Source: Diphasiastrum complanatum
Lineage: Eukaryota; Streptophyta; Lycopodiopsida; Lycopodiales; Lycopodiaceae
Direction of reading: 5' to 3'
Assembly: GCA_029204225.1 (NCBI GenBank)
Contig: CM055111.1
Span: forward strand, 4,596,433-4,660,432
DNA length: 64,000 nucleotides
Below, piece by piece: positions 20,002 through 31,662 of this stretch (the first letter of the stretch is position 1; each line of letters starts with the position of its first letter). Position numbers and translations under genes: made by a program. Below the pieces are notes generated by a model, which had not been told where the DNA came from, made no database searches, and saw only the letters and a list, made by a program, of their open reading frames with translations.

Positions 20002-20285
20002 TGTTAAGTCTGAAGTAGGGTTAGGTTTAGGTCTTAACTAGGAGCATTTACTTATTATTTTTAGGAGCTCATTCTTTTATATAAGTCTACTTTTCTAATA
20101 GAAGAAAGCATAACAACAGTATTGTTTCTACAGGTCACTCGTTCTTCTTCTCCTCTCTTGTTTCATTGTGTGAGCTTGTTTTGCTTTCTCTCTTCTCCAA
20201 ATATCCTGGTTGTGCTATTTTTGCCAACATTTGGTATCAGAGCATGCGTTTAAGTGAGGAGGAAGCCGCAACACATTTGTAGGAG
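20002..20285 (+). repeat. Copia LTR with primer-binding site, inserted in copia-D
   Basis: The LTR runs TGTTAAGTCTGAAG to TTGCCAACA (20002-20229, 228 bp). Two bases on is a perfect tRNA-Met-type primer-binding site, tggtatcagagc (20232-20243), and some leader sequence. Antisense copia-D sequence lies on both sides, so this is an LTR plus leader left from a later insertion in the opposite direction. Confidence 0.7.
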
Positions 20286-20299
20286 AAGGTGGTCGTCGC

Positions 20300-21055
20300 A
20301 TTCTCTACTAGCGAATTTCTACCAGTAACACACAATTTGTAATTAAGATGACATACCATACAACATGCTCAATAGCATGACATGTAGTTTTCAAAGATGC
20401 AATGACTGATGACAATTGAGCCACGCTATGGAAAATCACACATCTCCATAAAGAAGATGTTGTCAAGGCAGCAAAATCAGTCACCAACTTCATTATTTGA
20501 GGGTAAGGAAATGGTTTCAAGTCATCAATAGAGCCAGGCATTCTAAAACCATACTTGATGACTCAACCACTTGTTTTCTAAATAATTTGGAAACATATCT
20601 AAGCCATGAATGACAAGTAATATGTCCATACTAGAGGCATGATACAAGACAATCATTACCTCACTCCAACTATGAGATGTAGAAACCCCATAAAAGCAAG
20701 ATGTTACATCAAGTAATGAAAGAGAAGCATGAGAAAATATGTTGGAGTGAATACCACCTGAAACTTGCCTCTCTTTACCAGGAACTTTGAGCCACAAAGA
20801 CTCGGCCTTGCCACTTGAAGATCCCCTTGAAACCATGTGTTGAGAAGACTCCTCCTCAAGCCTTGGTAAATCTCCATCATACACTTGAAATTTTGGTAGA
20901 TTTGAGAATCCTACCATCATCCTCTTGATTGAAATTGGATCCTCCTTACTCCTTATGTGCAAAGGAATATTTGCAAAGAAAATGGATCTAAAGATCCCCA
21001 AAGTATCAACTATTGCAATCTTCATATCAAACACTTTTGATAAGAGGTACTCCAA
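20300..21055 (-). pseudogene. Copia-D region between gag and integrase
   Basis: The minus strand has a 170-codon open frame containing SQHMVSRGSSSGKAESLWLK then VPGKERQVSGGIHSNIFSHA, DVTSCFYGVSTSHSWSEV. The HMVSR string recalls the segment just after the copia protease active site, but the DSGA motif itself is not visible. Its place between gag and integrase of an antisense copia element is the main argument. Confidence 0.5.
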
Positions 21056-21258
21056 TTGAAGTCTTCAAGCAAGAAGTCACATGAAATGGCACTATCTTTG
21101 CTTCTACATGATGAAATGAAATCATCCAAGTGAACAAGATAAGATAATTGATTAGAAGTAGACCTCCTTGGCAATAACTCTCCATGTGCTTTTGCCAAAG
21201 CACTATCTTCATGAGCTTCACCATCTTGGAACATAGATTGAGATAGATCACTTGCCTC

Positions 21259-21834
21259 CTACTCGAGACGATCCAAGTTTCTCTTGGCCACAGTTCCACA
21301 AGAATAAGCATCAATTTTGAAAAGCTTATCACAAGTAGTCCCTCTTGCTACCTTATCATCATTTCTCTTCTTGAAACAATTAGAAGCAAAATGCCCCTTC
21401 TTACCACAAAGGAAGCACTTCTTGTTGGATTTGCAACTTGTTGATATTTGTGATGACCCTTCAGCACTCTCCGCCTTTGACTTGTCCTTCATGAAATGTT
21501 GATGTTGCTCTTTGTCTCTTCCTCTTGGCTTGTCCTTTGTGAAGTATGCTTTCACCTTTCCACCATAAATGGATTCCAATGTGTCCCAAGCCTCCTTGGA
21601 TGTGGTACATGAGCCAATATCACACAACAATTCATTTGAAACATTTATTTTTATGATATGTAGAGCCATCCTAGCTCTCCTTTTGTACTTTTGGACCTCT
21701 TGGATTTCTTGAGACTGCTCCTCAAGTCCTAGCACAATCGTCATCACATCTTGGAGCACCAAAATGGACTCCATTCTAGCCGTCCAAATAGAATAGTCAG
21801 AGGTAGATAGTCTCTCAACTAGATGCCAATACAA
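21259..21834 (-). pseudogene. Copia-D gag (antisense)
   Basis: The 191-codon open frame begins with the gag capsid block: LSTSDYSIWTARMESILVLQ, then RARMALHIIKINVSNELLCD and TTSKEAWDTLESIYGGK. A CCHC zinc knuckle, CFLCGKKGHFASNC, is complete. The central gag part between capsid start and knuckle is shortened. Same gag lineage as the copia fragment at 56.9 kb. Confidence 0.88.
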
Positions 21835-22599
21835 AGGAACCTATAGATGCCATGTAATAGCGAAGACTCCTTGTGATTTAGACATTAAAATGTTGCTTCT
21901 CTCTCACTATAGGATCCTTGAAAGGTGTACTACCAACTCTTATGCAAGATCTTACAACAAAATGTGAGATGGATCTCACTAGCTCTACCAATCTCTCTCA
22001 AACTAGATCAACCTCTCATCATTTGATGGAGTATAGTCAAACTATCTTTGGCACGTGTGAAACACTCCAAGAATCCACAAATCACTCAAATACAAGCCAA
22101 TCGTATGAAAGAAAGTGGCTATGACCTCAAAATGATGACTAGATCTCAAATAGATGACATTGGCAAGCCTCTTCTTGAATTTTTTGGTCAAAGTAGCAAG
22201 ATATGATCAAAGCAAATGTGTCCACATAGGTCTAGGTGCCCTACCTAACCCTCTTCAAAAGCTTATAACTTTTGATTGGCTCTACCAAATGGATTGAAAC
22301 AAATTGCTACAAAAACTAGACAAAACTAGCTGTCAAACAAGCTATCTAGCACCAAACTTGGATCTAACTTGGAAGAGAACTTTCCAAATGAACTTGGCTA
22401 TACTTCAAAGTTGCCTGAGCAAGGAATTCTGTATAGTACCTAAAATGATTCAATCATTATGATAATGAATCCTTTTGATCCAAATTCCCTTGAGATAGCA
22501 TGGGAGATGCAATGAACACTCTCAAGATCTTGATTTTCATGAAATTTTTGAGACTATAGATGATAGATGCATCAAAAACTTAGGTAGGCTCTGATATCC
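21835..22599 (-). other. Copia-D leader and primer-binding site
   Basis: A non-coding leader lies between gag and the element's 5' LTR. A primer-binding site on the minus strand is the complement of gctctgatatcc (22588-22599), one mismatch from the usual tRNA-Met type. Confidence 0.65.
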
Positions 22600-22884
22600 T
22601 GTGGGAATGCCCTAATGTGTGAAATTGATCTCCTAAGCTTGGCTCATGCACTATAGATCACCTATTGATTGAAATCCAAGATCAATGACAAGATCTAAAT
22701 CACAATTGAATTTTGGCCTTATCATGACAAAACATGTGTACTTGACCATTTGACCTCTAAAGCCAAAATTGGCCCTATCACCTAGTGACACCAAGATGCT
22801 TGACTGGCAATCTTTATGATACGCCTAAAGTCAACATTATAAACTATTTCTAACTATCTTACACATGTGGGAACATGCTCCACA
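22600..22884 (-). repeat. 5' LTR of copia-D (antisense)
   Basis: It lies directly outside the primer-binding site. On the minus strand it starts TGTGGAGCATG and ends CATTCCCACA, a TGTGG...CCACA terminal inverse. The start resembles the LTR at 28960 (TGTGGGAGAATATTTCCAC), suggesting one family. Confidence 0.55.
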
Positions 22885-23740
22885 CATGTGAAATGTACTC
22901 ACAAACATAAAATCATAAAATAACCAAGATAGATTTTTGACTATTTTTCACAATATGAATATAGCTTAATCTATGAATAAGTTTATCTACAAACAAGAAA
23001 CAATCTGGACATGAATTAAAATGAACATTCAGCATGACATACATGACCTATATGTTGGAATTCTATGCTCAAGCCCAATTCCATTAGGTATTGGACATCC
23101 TGGAAAAAACCAAGTTTTTGTTTCAATTACCAAAGATGCAAAAAGATAAAAAAAACAAATGGGTGTCCCTTGATTAAGAATTGGAAAAGAATGGACACTT
23201 CAAGCAAAATAATGTGACATAATTTACAATGATAAACTTCTGACTTGTATCGAGGTGGATTGGAATTTGAATTACATCAGGCATGAATTATTACTCCGAC
23301 AATATGATATACCTCAATACTTCAAATTTGTTTCTTATGCGAAATTGGTAAGTAGCTATAAATTGTTTTCTTCTTGATCAGCTTATCACAACTATCATCA
23401 TACCACAATAATTCTTATATTATTGTTTTCACAAAAAACATTATTAAATGCAATAAATCTTGAATACTTAGAAGACAATTTTTTTCAAATACTTAGAAGA
23501 CAAGAGCTTGAGATAAGATACAAGGATATTGGCAGAACTATCCAAATAGTGGAGGAGCAATGGAAAACACCCTGGTGCATTTATTCATAGAAAAAACTAG
23601 TAGGTACATCGATGGAAAAAAATATATACACCCCGAAGGGAAAGTTTAAGCAAAAGTAAGCTAAATCAAGAGCGAAGCTTGCAATAAAGTAAAGATTAAT
23701 CCAAATCCTGGCATTAAAAATAAAGTGCAAAGACTATGAT
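22885..23740. other. AT-rich DNA without recognisable gene
   Basis: It shows no conserved coding segment. The duplicated words aatacttagaagacaa near 23480 are the only local repeat noticed. Confidence 0.4.
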
Positions 23741-23843
23741 GATGTCAGTGGGAGTCTGCCAACTGACTGCAGCAAATCAGAAAAGTGAAGAGGTGGTGAG
23801 TCGGCTAATGAAGGGAGATGAGATGTAGCAGACCCAGCTACCG

Positions 23844-25250
23844 TCACCAATTGCAGGATTGATAGGGCCTGAGCATGTTGCAGTTGAAAAAAGCCACGAG
23901 AATAGAACCAGGAATACCTTGACGCTTTGTCGTCTGATGAGAACACATGCAAAGAAAATTCTCAAAGCGTCGATGCAAGGTGCCATAAGTCTCAATTGCC
24001 AAGGGAATGAAAGCATCAGTAGGGTGGTAGTTTTTTTCCTTCTCTTGTATTGCCACGCCTGTCGCTTCTCCTAGTGTGAAGGCAAAGCGAGATAGTAGGT
24101 CACCACGCGTGGGATCAGCAACAACAACATTTGCCAAAGTACAAAGCCCATCCCGAGAGAGGACAATGTCAACACGCCTGCAGGAAGAGTGGGACACGGT
24201 AGAAGGAAGGACATGAGACTGCTCTCTAAGGACATGGAATCCTCCATCTCTGGCTATAGCGGCCGCTGCATCTCTAACAACATCATGCGTAGCAGTGCGC
24301 TCACTCCCAGAAAGACAGTGGAGGAGGTGGATAGCAAGAGCATCAATAGGGTGACCACAAACACACCTAGAGAGACCCAAGACCAAAGGATGAGGTAGCC
24401 CCAAGCGAAGACGAAGAGCAGTGGTGAAGATGGTTGAAGACAACCAAAAGGAAGGAATAACAAGTCGAGCTGACAGCCAAGCCCCCGCACCTAGACCCAC
24501 ACAAGAAAGAAGCCGAGCTCGATGCAACATCGAAGGAGCCTCGGAGAGCATGCTGGAAAGAGTTTCCTTGTGCACACGCTCCAAGAGGGTCTCTTGCAGG
24601 TGATCTGAACTGAAAGTGAGGAGTTGTTCAAAAGGAAAAAGACAAGCTTGGGCAGAGAGGGGGAGCAACTCTCGCGCAACGATGAGGAGATGCTGGAAAG
24701 TCAAAGAACCACTATCCACAATGCAATCCGCCAAGAGAGGGTGAAAGTCAGAAAGGAACCGAGAAGACAAAGCAGGTACTACAAGAGTCCAGCTCCCAAG
24801 AAAAGCTGCAGGTGCAGAAGAAACCGTAGAGAAAAGACTCACACCTCCACAAGAAATGGGTAACCGAGCCTGGTTCTGAACTAAAAGGATCTCCAAACCA
24901 TCCAAAGAACCTAGGCCCAAAAGATAGCCAAAAACATCCATAATAGAGCTGTCAAAGGAAGAGAGACGATGCAAAAAGTCCCGAGTAAGGGGGAAAGTCC
25001 GCAGCAGATAAGAAGGACGCTAGATAAAGCAAGACGTCAAGATGCCAAACGTGACCTGAGTGTCGCCCAACCGGGGAAGCACATATGAATGAGCAACATC
25101 TTCTTGGAGAGCCTCACCAAGAAAAACGGAGCTGAAAGAAACAGACCCAAAAAGAACGCCTAGAATGCGAATGTCATCCGAAGGAGCAAGGAAACCTTGA
25201 GGAGAAACAAAGTCCAAGGGAATACCTGCTAGAGACCACACTGAACACTT
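23844..25250 (-). pseudogene. Non-LTR retrotransposon RT C-part with CCHC and restriction-like endonuclease
   Basis: The minus strand reads open from about 25250 to 23844 apart from one stop at 25020. The upstream part has the RT thumb signature (ILGVLFGSVSF, then YLLRTFPLTRDFLHRLSSFD). The following 376 codons carry LPISCGGVSLFSTVSSAPAA, then LGAGAWLSA. A CCHC knuckle has C204-x-C206-x9-H216-x3-C220, and an R267-V-D269...D287 pair with a later K-E-K-N-Y resembles the restriction-like endonuclease of R2/CRE-type elements. The RT fingers and palm with the YxDD box are missing. Plant LINEs usually carry an APE endonuclease instead. Confidence 0.7.
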
Positions 25251-25469
25251 GCGAGGTTGAATATGAAATGTATCATGTTCGATATGAGTTTGTCGACATC
25301 AACATCTTTTATTTTTTATTGTTTGGAATCACAACTAACCGGTGATACTGGTCGTCGATACTCTTGAATGTCTGTTTACAACCAACTTTTAATCCAAGAA
25401 CAAAAACATCTTAAATCACAACATAAAGAAGTCTCTTTAGGGAACGACAATCTTTTATGCTACATATCC

Positions 25470-25667
25470 TTACATTAAGATAAGTACAGCACGAGAAGAA
25501 GAGCTGGCCAATATCAAAAGAGGAACAAAGGGTGTTGAGGCAAACGTGGAACTATCAGCAAAAAGCACTACCTGACGCGAATGAGGAGGGGAGTCTGGAG
25601 GAGGAGAGACAGTGGAAGCAGGTCTTTTGTGACTAAGAGGACGAAGTCGAGAGATGTCCAAAGCCAT
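25470..25667 (-). pseudogene. Short ORF upstream of the LINE RT
   Basis: This is a 65-codon open frame starting MALDISRLRPLSHKRPASTV, rich in Ser and Pro. It is on the same strand and 5' of the RT fragment, where a LINE ORF1 or the N-terminus of ORF2 would lie. I do not recognise a domain. Confidence 0.3.
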
Positions 25668-25689
25668 GAGAACAATTGTAAAAAGAGAT

Positions 25690-26110
25690 CCTTGTGACGG
25701 ACCGCCTCACTAATTGAACTGAGAACTTTTTTATATTTTTTGATTTTTCTTCACATGGAATGTCGTTAACCTCAATGGAGCCGTCGACCGATGTAAACTT
25801 TTTGTAATAGATTCCAAAGGACTTGTCTAAACAAAATTGCCCACCAAAACTCTGAAAGACCAGCAATATGAATTGTTTTGAAAGCTCTTTAGCTGCTCCT
25901 TTGCCACCAAGTGAGAGAACTTCTTCAAGTACTTGCAGTCGGAACGGTACATCTTATAATTCTAAATATGATGGAAAGTACTTCTCAAGGTAGCCTCTAC
26001 CAACGACTAGCTTGCCCACAGCCAAAAGTGCCCTAGTACCTGCTAAAAATGATTGCTTGGGAAGCCCGAAGATCACATAAAAGGCAGCCATAAATCTGTG
26101 AAAAAATCTG
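25690..26110 (-). pseudogene. Unidentified coding-like region, possible LINE ORF1
   Basis: The minus strand reads FYVIFGLPKQSFLAGTRALL then AVGKLVVGRGYLEKYFPSYL. After one stop comes DVPFRLQVLEEVLSLGGKGA then FCLDKSFGIYYKKFTSVDGS. The composition is protein-like and only one or two stops interrupt about 140 codons. Its strand and position suggest the first ORF of the LINE that follows, but no zinc knuckle is visible, so an unrelated gene fragment is possible. Confidence 0.4.
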
Positions 26111-26876
26111 CACCTAACTAGCTCACTCCTTAAAATAATCAGCGATGGTGTAGACGCTCCACGAGGTGCTCAAATCTCTCTCGACTCCGATGAACGAAAT
26201 ATCCTGTTAGCAAATCATGCAAGCTCTAACCTAGAGGATCACATATCCCTTTCGTTGCCTTTGAATAATAGACAAAAGTTCATTGGCTTCATAGAAGCAC
26301 TGCGGATAACCTGACCTGAATCTTTTTTTCTCCCAAAATACCAAGAAAGTAACGATTCTTTGAAAAATTAGTCTTCCGCTACCCCTCCATCCTTCTTCGC
26401 TTTGCCTTTCTGTTGTAAACCAAAGTTTATGCATGAATAACAATCAAAAGCTGCAAAATTCTTTACACTTTGCTCTGTTCTGCTCTGCCTTTGCATCATA
26501 GTCTACAGATCTTCATGCGCTCTGCTCTACTCTCTACAAGAGTTGCAACTTTCAAAGTGCTTCTAAAGATCTCCAAAGCACCAACTTAGGTCATGAATGA
26601 AGGCTCTGAAAAATGAACTGCAAGTCTATAATCAACATATTATCAAGAGCAAAATATTTAACTTTTGTCGATGTCAAAATAACATAGGACTTTTCAAAAG
26701 ACATAGTTTGATTGTAATAATCCATATTCATATCAATAAAAATTCTAAAAATGACTTGTGTACATGTATGATTATATCTATCTTTTGATCAAAATGTATA
26801 CATATGATTTCTATATTTAAATCCAATGTAATTCTATATCAAAATTCTCTTTAATGATATTTTTTTTTCTACTTAC
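26111..26876. other. Unassigned AT-rich DNA
   Basis: I see nothing that can be named. Short CTCTGCTCT-type words repeat near 26470-26540. Confidence 0.4.
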
Positions 26877-27094
26877 TAAGCTAGGAGAAGCATGTGATAA
26901 AATCGCTTGTTCCTGTGCTTTTTCAGTATTAGGAGATTGGTATACTACAATATATTTTCTCGTTATTTCTTCATTTTCTACATTTGGAAGGATTCCAATG
27001 CCTAATTGACTGAATATTATAGTGTTTGCAACTTGAGCAATTTAGAATGGAGTATATGCAAGAGCACCTTTCTCTCTAGGACCTTCCAGTTTTT
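26877..27094 (-). pseudogene. Unidentified conserved-looking exon with one stop
   Basis: The minus strand encodes about 72 codons: LEGPREKGALAYTPF, stop, IAQVANTIIFSQLGIGILPN, VENEEITRKYIVVYQSPNTE, then KAQEQAILSHASPSL. It ends at a consensus splice donor (gtaagt, + strand 26871-26876), and an ag acceptor fits at the other end. The single stop could be a Gln codon changed by one base. The composition is that of a host gene exon, not a transposon, but I do not recognise the family and found no neighbouring exons. Confidence 0.4.
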
Positions 27095-27099
27095 CTTCA

Positions 27100-28959
27100 A
27101 CACATATTTTGCATTTTGAGACAAAAATTTTAATCAAACAATATAATAAACGTGATTATTAAAACATAAAAAATCAACAAAACCAAATGAACAAGGAAAA
27201 TTACTTTATCTATGTCAAAAAATAATTTTGTATTGTACAATAAAAACCATACACAACTGAAGGAATCTCTTTGTTGTACACACTATAAGTATTGACAGTA
27301 GAGTATTAACATTATAATAGATATGAAGTGAATAGAATGGTAAAAATCTTACAATGTTTGGAAAATTGAAAATTAGCAAAATATAAATCGATTCAATTTT
27401 CATTTTACCAACAGATATAGATGTTGTTGGTGTTTGTCTAATTCTTATGGAAAGAAGAGCATCAAATTCTCTCTGTCTTGGGTCGGCATAATTGATCTTA
27501 ACGCATAGAAGAATGGATATCCCTTCTTAATTTACTTTCAGGAGAAGAATATTCAAGCTTCAGTGATAATTGCAACATAAGATATGAAATAGAATCTCAT
27601 TAAAAATCAAGCTTTGCTCAACTGATAAAACTTACTTATTTTTATACAAAAACAAATAAATCTGCACCGCTAGACCACAATATTGAAGGGTATCAAAGTG
27701 GCCCTTCATTGCTTTGATTGCACTCATGAAATAGGGGCTAATTACAAAAATTTCTTGAAGAGAATCAAGAATTATGCTTAAAAAATATCTGATTGGCCTC
27801 CACCATGACATCCGATATATCAGAGGATTTTTTTTTTTGGCTCCTCACAAAATTTTAGACCTAGTCGAAAGCTCTTCTAGATGTTTGCAAGATAAAAGTC
27901 AAAATGGTTGCCAAAAAGATCTATTTTATTACTTGAATAAGATTGATACTGATTATAGTGATTGGAATAAAAAAAAATCTTGCTAGGGTCATATGATACA
28001 CATATGAAAATGTTTATAAGATTTTCTAGAGACTGCAATGTTTGGATTCAACAAGATAGCTTACAGTTTGAAGGGAAATTTGTCAATCCCCCAAGTTGCA
28101 ATTGATCAACCACCATTCCATAGTTACAATATGCTCCATAATAAACAACAAGATTCATATATGGCTTAAACACACATGAACTTTCAAAAAAAGTAAGGGC
28201 ATATACAATAACAAGTGAAGTTTGAAATACTCTTTTTGAAATGTACGAGTCTAAGAATATTTCAATAATGTTGACTTTGATGAGCCAAATCAATAAATCC
28301 TATAGCCAAGAAGGTGAAAATGTTAAAATGTTTGCTATATAGTTTTTCATGCTTCCTAAATGCTCAAGTTGTAGAAAAGCTATATTTTGTTCTAGGACAT
28401 TTTATCATTCTTAAATATTAGCTTGCTTTTTAAACTATGACAAGAATTTGAGCACAAATTTTAACATAACAATCTTAGTGATATTTCTCAACTACATGCT
28501 ATAGTTTACACTATGAAAAATTTAAATTTGAAAGGTATTGTTTTAGTCAAAAAATAAAATTGTTTTAAACTCGAAATATTAGCAAGAATAAGCAAATCCC
28601 AAGCATACTCCATCTTACAAATTTTTACTCATCATGGTGTATCCTAGTTATGATATAACATGCCCAACTTATTGAGACGTTGAATGACAAAAATTAAGAT
28701 ACCATTTTCAGCCAAAAATAATCTAAGTTAACGAATTACATGGAATGAATAAACTTTCAAACTTGGACTAGTTGAATCTAGATCATAATATTCTTAATCA
28801 TAAAAATCAAAACCTTGAGTGGTAAACAATGAATTATAGTATAATATAGTAAGAGCTTAAGCCTTAAATCTTTGTACAATGTGGATTGTAGAAGATGTGA
28901 AAATGACAATTCTAGCATGGTTTGTGTATAATTTTTTGCTATACATTGTAATTTACACG
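27100..28959. other. AT-rich DNA, nothing recognised
   Basis: Frequent stops occur in all frames, and there are no terminal repeats or coding blocks. Confidence 0.4.
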
Positions 28960-29545
28960 TGTGGGAGAATATTTCCACTTGTGTAGATCAGGCTTAGGTA
29001 GGTTAGATCTTGATCATAGGGGTAGGCAAGCCAATTTGATTCCTTAAATCCAGGACCAAACTCCATGAATCTAGGAAATTGGTGAGTCCATCTAACCACC
29101 ATGGTTAGTAGACCTAATGATTAGGTCAAGATGATTGAGTAGGTGTACTTGATAATGTGGCACCTGAACACATGTTTTCTTTGTACTATCAACCATTTAT
29201 TCTATTGAGAGACGGCAAGAGAGATTTTGGAATCATTTTGACAATTTCTAGAAATCAACACATTTGTATTGTGATTTTGTGATTGGAAAGCAATCTAAAC
29301 TTTGCAAGCTTCGTTTTTTGTAAGCATGCCATACTAGAGGCTATACAACATGTGTGGAGTCGGACTTAGTTGTTTTGATGATCTTTTGATTGCTCTTGAT
29401 TGTACGAGTCTAAATTGTCAATCTGATCGAGAAATTGGATTCTAGTTTTGCAATAGATAAATAGATCAATCAATCAATCACTCTTGGAGTCTTTTGTAGG
29501 CTCCCTTATGGTCCAAAGTATTGTACTTCAACATGGTATCAAAGC
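28960..29545 (+). repeat. LTR with primer-binding site
   Basis: It starts TGTGGGAGAATATTTCCAC and ends cttcaaca at 29533. A primer-binding site, tggtatcaaagc (29534-29545), follows at once. The start resembles the copia-D LTR. A directly repeated 29-bp unit (beginning atcaaagcaagtataagagg) lies just after it. No gag follows, so it is a solo LTR plus leader. Confidence 0.6.
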
Positions 29546-30983
29546 AAGTATAAGAGGATAATTAATGATCAAAGCAAGTATAAGAGGATAATTAATTATC
29601 AAAACACAATCCAAATTTAGCAAGTTCATTATTAGAGAATTAGTTTTGTGAGGACGAGTCCAATCAAAGAGATTGCTTCTAGTTTTGAGATCTAACTTGG
29701 TAGTGGTAAAGCAACCGTATTTTCCCCACGTGTGGGAATCTCTGTACCTGCATTTAATGTCCATTATCCATTATCCCAATAATTTCATTTCACATCATCT
29801 TGAGTTTATTTTATGCAAATCAAAGAGAAAGCATCAAATATCAATTAATCATTATTGGATATTGACTTTGTGTCATTCAATTAATAGGTGCTGGATACAA
29901 GTCCAAAGCAATATTTTTAGGCCCTCAATGCTTTTTGCAGAATAAATAAATAAAATCAAATAAATCACCTAGAGTATTTCTTAGTATTTCCCAACATTCG
30001 TTTGGCACAAATTCCAAAATGCAACATTGTGACAGAATAATACAAGCTTCAAACTGATTTCTAAATATTATAAGTACTCTAAATTGTTCAATTTTATACT
30101 TTACATGATGATTGATATTTACTTGCATAAAACTATTTTGTCAAAACCTATCACACCCCTATGACATTTCGACTCAATGTTGAGATAACTGAAATGGCAT
30201 ATTGTTGTTGAAGAAAATTTGTTCGAAAATAGTGTTCATCAACATGGGCCAAGTAAGAGTAGTACTGCACAAGCACTAAAACTTGAGTTTTGAAGGATTT
30301 GCAATTTAGACAAACAAACTAATGTGAATTCACACATTGGGCACTAAAGATCAAGTTATTTTGAGTTACAGAACGCGTAATGATAATAATTATATCATAA
30401 CTAGAGAGCTTGGGTATAGTCATTCGTATACATAGTGGCCTCTACAAATAAAACTGTTCGAGTAATGATAATAAGTATACCATAGTCACATATAGATTGA
30501 TTGTATAGTAATGAAATTCATTATTAGTCACTATGCCAACTTCAAGAGGCAGATGATGCACAAAAGTATTGCTTCGTTAACACTCCAATTATATCCTACC
30601 AAAAAACTTGAGTATTTTGATACAATGTTCTTAAAATATAATGGCACAATTTCTAGAGAGTTCTGAAATGTTCATTCCATATACATCCATTGAAACACAA
30701 TCTAGAGGGTTGCATTGTAACTATGCTATTGGTTTCATAAAAAGTTAAGCATGACTGACAGTACTAGCAATAACAACATCAGTGTAGAGCTGAACACCAA
30801 CAGAAACACGATCACTATGAAAAAAAATTCTGAAACTTTTTCTATTCTGGAAAAATGTGTAGAATCGGATAAATAACGTTCGACTTTAGAACAAATGAAC
30901 TTTTGAAAGCAAAAAACTGAATTGATTGATATTTAAAGTTAGCATGAAATGAAAACTACTTCAAGGCTGTAGAGTTTTTGACT
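29546..30983. other. AT-rich DNA left of the hAT element
   Basis: A short leader-like stretch follows the LTR, and then there is unassigned AT-rich sequence up to the hAT target duplication. Confidence 0.4.
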
Positions 30984-31662
30984 ACCCTGACCTTAGAAGC
31001 CCGTTCCGACCAAAATGGGTCGGAACGTTCCGTTCCGAACGTTCCTGGTCAGAACGATATTTTTTGAGTTATAAAAAAAAAATGTAAAAACCCTGCTGGC
31101 CTGCACATTCTCCATTTCACAATTAACGAGCAGGGAAAGTGCGCCTACAGTCATTTTCGGGATGAGCTGAGTGGTGAATGTGCTGTGCTTTTTCTGTCAT
31201 CATTGTTTGGGTATGTCTGTGTGATCAGCTGCAGGATTGTGTGGTGATCTTAGTTTTGTTTTTCAGATCCCATTTCGTAAGTTTTTTCAACATCTTGTTT
31301 TCTTAAATTTTCTAATTTGATGGGCATAGAATGGGCTGTAGGCATCAGATTAGGATACTTGTTTTGTGCGTTTAGTTTCTTTCAGTATGTATACAAGTGT
31401 GTGAACCCGTTCGTTGTTTCTTTTCTCAAGTTCTTGTAGTTTTTTGGGAATCCCACTACGTAGGCTAAAGTTAGGGTTTTTTTTAGATATTTTTTTAGGA
31501 TTTCGGAAAATCTGCAGGTTCAGTGTTTGTTGTTTGGTGTATGGTGTTTGTTGTTTTGTGTTTTGTTTTTCGAGTTTAGAGGTCAAGTTGCTTGTGGCCG
31601 TCGAGATTTAGAGTTTGCAGTTTTTTTTTGGGATTTTTTTAGTTTCTGGTTTAGGGTTCATC

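Noticed and set aside
24189-24863. Plus-strand ORFs opposite the LINE
   Set aside because: Shadow frames of the minus-strand coding region, which has the conserved motifs.
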